Part shown: positions 6,399 to 7,373 of the stretch, piece by piece
How positions within the stretch are numbered: the first letter of the stretch is position 1
Layout: each line of letters begins with the position of its first letter
Source of the DNA: Bacillota bacterium
Lineage (GTDB): Bacteria > Bacillota > Bacilli > Alicyclobacillales > SLC66
NCBI GenBank assembly: GCA_021821225.1
Contig: JAKACR010000138.1
Location: 1-7,373 of the forward strand
Reading direction: 5' to 3'
DNA: 7,373 nucleotides
Translations under genes and position numbers: made by a program
Notes under the pieces: generated by a model
What the model was told of the DNA's origin: nothing
What the model saw: only the letters and a program-made list of their open reading frames with translations
Database searches by the model: none

Positions 6399-7322
6399 AT
6401 TTTGGTTGCGCTACAAATCCTTGCGGTGATCGTCCTGGCACCGCTGCTGCAAGGCTGGATCAAATGGCTGAAAGCGCGTCTGCAGGGGCGCGCCGGGCCG
6501 TCTGTCTGGCAGCCGTACCGCGATCTGCGAAAGCTGTGGGCCAAAGAGGCGGTGTGGTCCTCCTCTTCGTCGGCCATTTCGCGCGTCGGCCCGTTTCTGC
6601 TTTGCGGACTTGCCGTCACGGCCAGCGCCATGCTGCCCGTCGCCGACAGTTCGTCCGCGTGGCTTGCCGGAAGCAGCATCTTCGCCTTCCTGTCCGTGCT
6701 GGCGCTCTCCCGCTTTGCCACCGTCCTGGTCGGCATGGACTCCGGCAGCGCATTTGCGGGCATGGCCGCGGGACGCGATCTGCTGTTCTCGCTTCTCGTC
6801 GAACCGACCGCCTTTCTCGCCCTGCTTGCCATCGGCCTGCCAACCGCCTCCAACACATTCCAGGGGATCATCACCCGCCAGCAGACGACGGGCGCAACGC
6901 ACCTGCCCGTAACCGTCCTTGTTCTTTGTATCCTTTTGATTGTCGCCGTCACGGAGACGGGGCGGCTGCCTGTCGACAATCCCGACACTCATCTGGAATT
7001 GACGATGGTGCACGAAGGCATGCTGCTGGAATTGACCGGGCGCCAACTCGCTGCGGCCGTCTGGAGCGCCCAGGTGCGCCAGCTCCTGTGGTTCACGCTG
7101 CTCGCGGATGTGTGTCTGCCGTTTGGCGTGATCCACCATGCGGGAATATGGCCGCTTGCCGCCGGACTGCTCCTGTGGGCGGCCAAGTGTTTCGCGCTTG
7201 GCGCACTGGTCGCGGCGCTTGAGAGTGGATCGGCCAAGTTGCGCATTTTCGCCGTCCCGCGCCTTCTGTCGTTCGCACTGGCGCTGGCTGTCGTCGCCGT
7301 CCTCGCGGACACCGTCTTTTGA
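6396..7322 (+). CDS. hyfC: Hydrogenase-4 subunit C-like / NuoH-family membrane subunit
   Basis: Encodes 308 residues, matching HycD (about 307) and HyfC (about 315) of E. coli. The NuoH/HyfC subunit is the membrane anchor at the junction between the hydrophilic catalytic module and the ion-translocating arm. The first helix (about 2-20) is followed by QGRAGPSVWQPYRDLRKLW (30-48), then a KE. This is the family block facing the catalytic interface. ETGRLPVDNPDTHLELTM (187-204) and HE (206-207) form the second diagnostic block, whose acidic residues line the family's ion/quinone-like cavity. The form PVDNPxTHLELTMxHE is that of HyfC/HycD and differs from NuoH of complex I, which usually has PFDLPEAE. 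About eight membrane helices are expected. The order hyfB-hyfC matches known operons, where hyfE, hyfF, hyfG and hyfI-type genes follow. Confidence 0.9.
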   Translation: MILVALQILAVIVLAPLLQGWIKWLKARLQGRAGPSVWQPYRDLRKLWAKEAVWSSSSSAISRVGPFLLCGLAVTASAMLPVADSSSAWLAGSSIFAFLSVLALSRFATVLVGMDSGSAFAGMAAGRDLLFSLLVEPTAFLALLAIGLPTASNTFQGIITRQQTTGATHLPVTVLVLCILLIVAVTETGRLPVDNPDTHLELTMVHEGMLLELTGRQLAAAVWSAQVRQLLWFTLLADVCLPFGVIHHAGIWPLAAGLLLWAAKCFALGALVAALESGSAKLRIFAVPRLLSFALALAVVAVLADTVF

Positions 7323-7373
7323 AGAACCTGTTCAAAAAGGGGGCAGGTAAGATCCACGCAGTGCAAGGAAGCA
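7323..7373 (+). other. Downstream end of the window, next operon gene not resolved
   Basis: Fifty-one bases follow the hyfC stop. A purine-rich AAAAAGGGGG (7335-7344) and a later AAGGAA (7365-7370) could each be a ribosome binding site. A GTG at 7361 is a possible start but too little frame remains to judge. No terminator is seen, which fits continuation of the operon, probably with a hyfE-type gene. Confidence 0.4.

Noticed and set aside
1..7373. CRISPR arrays, tRNA or rRNA genes, insertion sequences and phage genes
   Set aside because: No regularly spaced repeats, cloverleaf or rRNA sequence, transposase motif or terminal repeats were seen on either strand.

Overview
The window looks like a chromosomal segment of a GC-rich (about 60%) Gram-positive bacterium, probably an acidophilic or thermophilic Bacillota of the Alicyclobacillaceae type. 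The evidence is strong purine-rich ribosome binding sites, GTG or TTG start codons on all four genes, a cre-like operator, and a secreted pullulanase with the domain order of Bacillus acidopullulyticus pullulanase. The genus is an inference, not something I can prove.

Layout. Positions 1-888 (minus strand) hold the first 296 codons of a major facilitator transporter. It carries the binding-site residues of fungal-type phosphate:H+ symporters, and its C-terminal part lies off the left edge. Positions 889-1412 are a 524-bp divergent control region. It contains a direct repeat next to a TTGACA box, a perfect 14-bp LacI-family/cre-type palindrome, and an elaborate set of nested inverted repeats that could fold as a structured mRNA leader with two mutually exclusive pairings. 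Positions 1413-4289 encode an exported type I pullulanase of 958 residues. Positions 4290-4494 hold a probable intrinsic terminator and then a probable promoter. Positions 4495-6333 and 6396-7322 encode two membrane subunits of a group 4 hydrogenase-like complex, HyfB (antiporter-like) and HyfC (NuoH-like). They are in operon order, and the operon appears to run off the right edge.

How the parts work together. The pullulanase would debranch pullulan, amylopectin or glycogen outside the cell, and its control region fits carbohydrate-responsive repression. The transporter is divergently transcribed and may share that control region. The hyf-like operon is a separate unit for ion-coupled membrane energy conversion. 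Whether it belongs to a true [NiFe] hydrogenase or to a hydrogenase-related (Ehr-type) complex depends on the large subunit, which is not in the window. The most unusual element is the leader between 1239 and 1412, which matches no riboswitch class I recognise.
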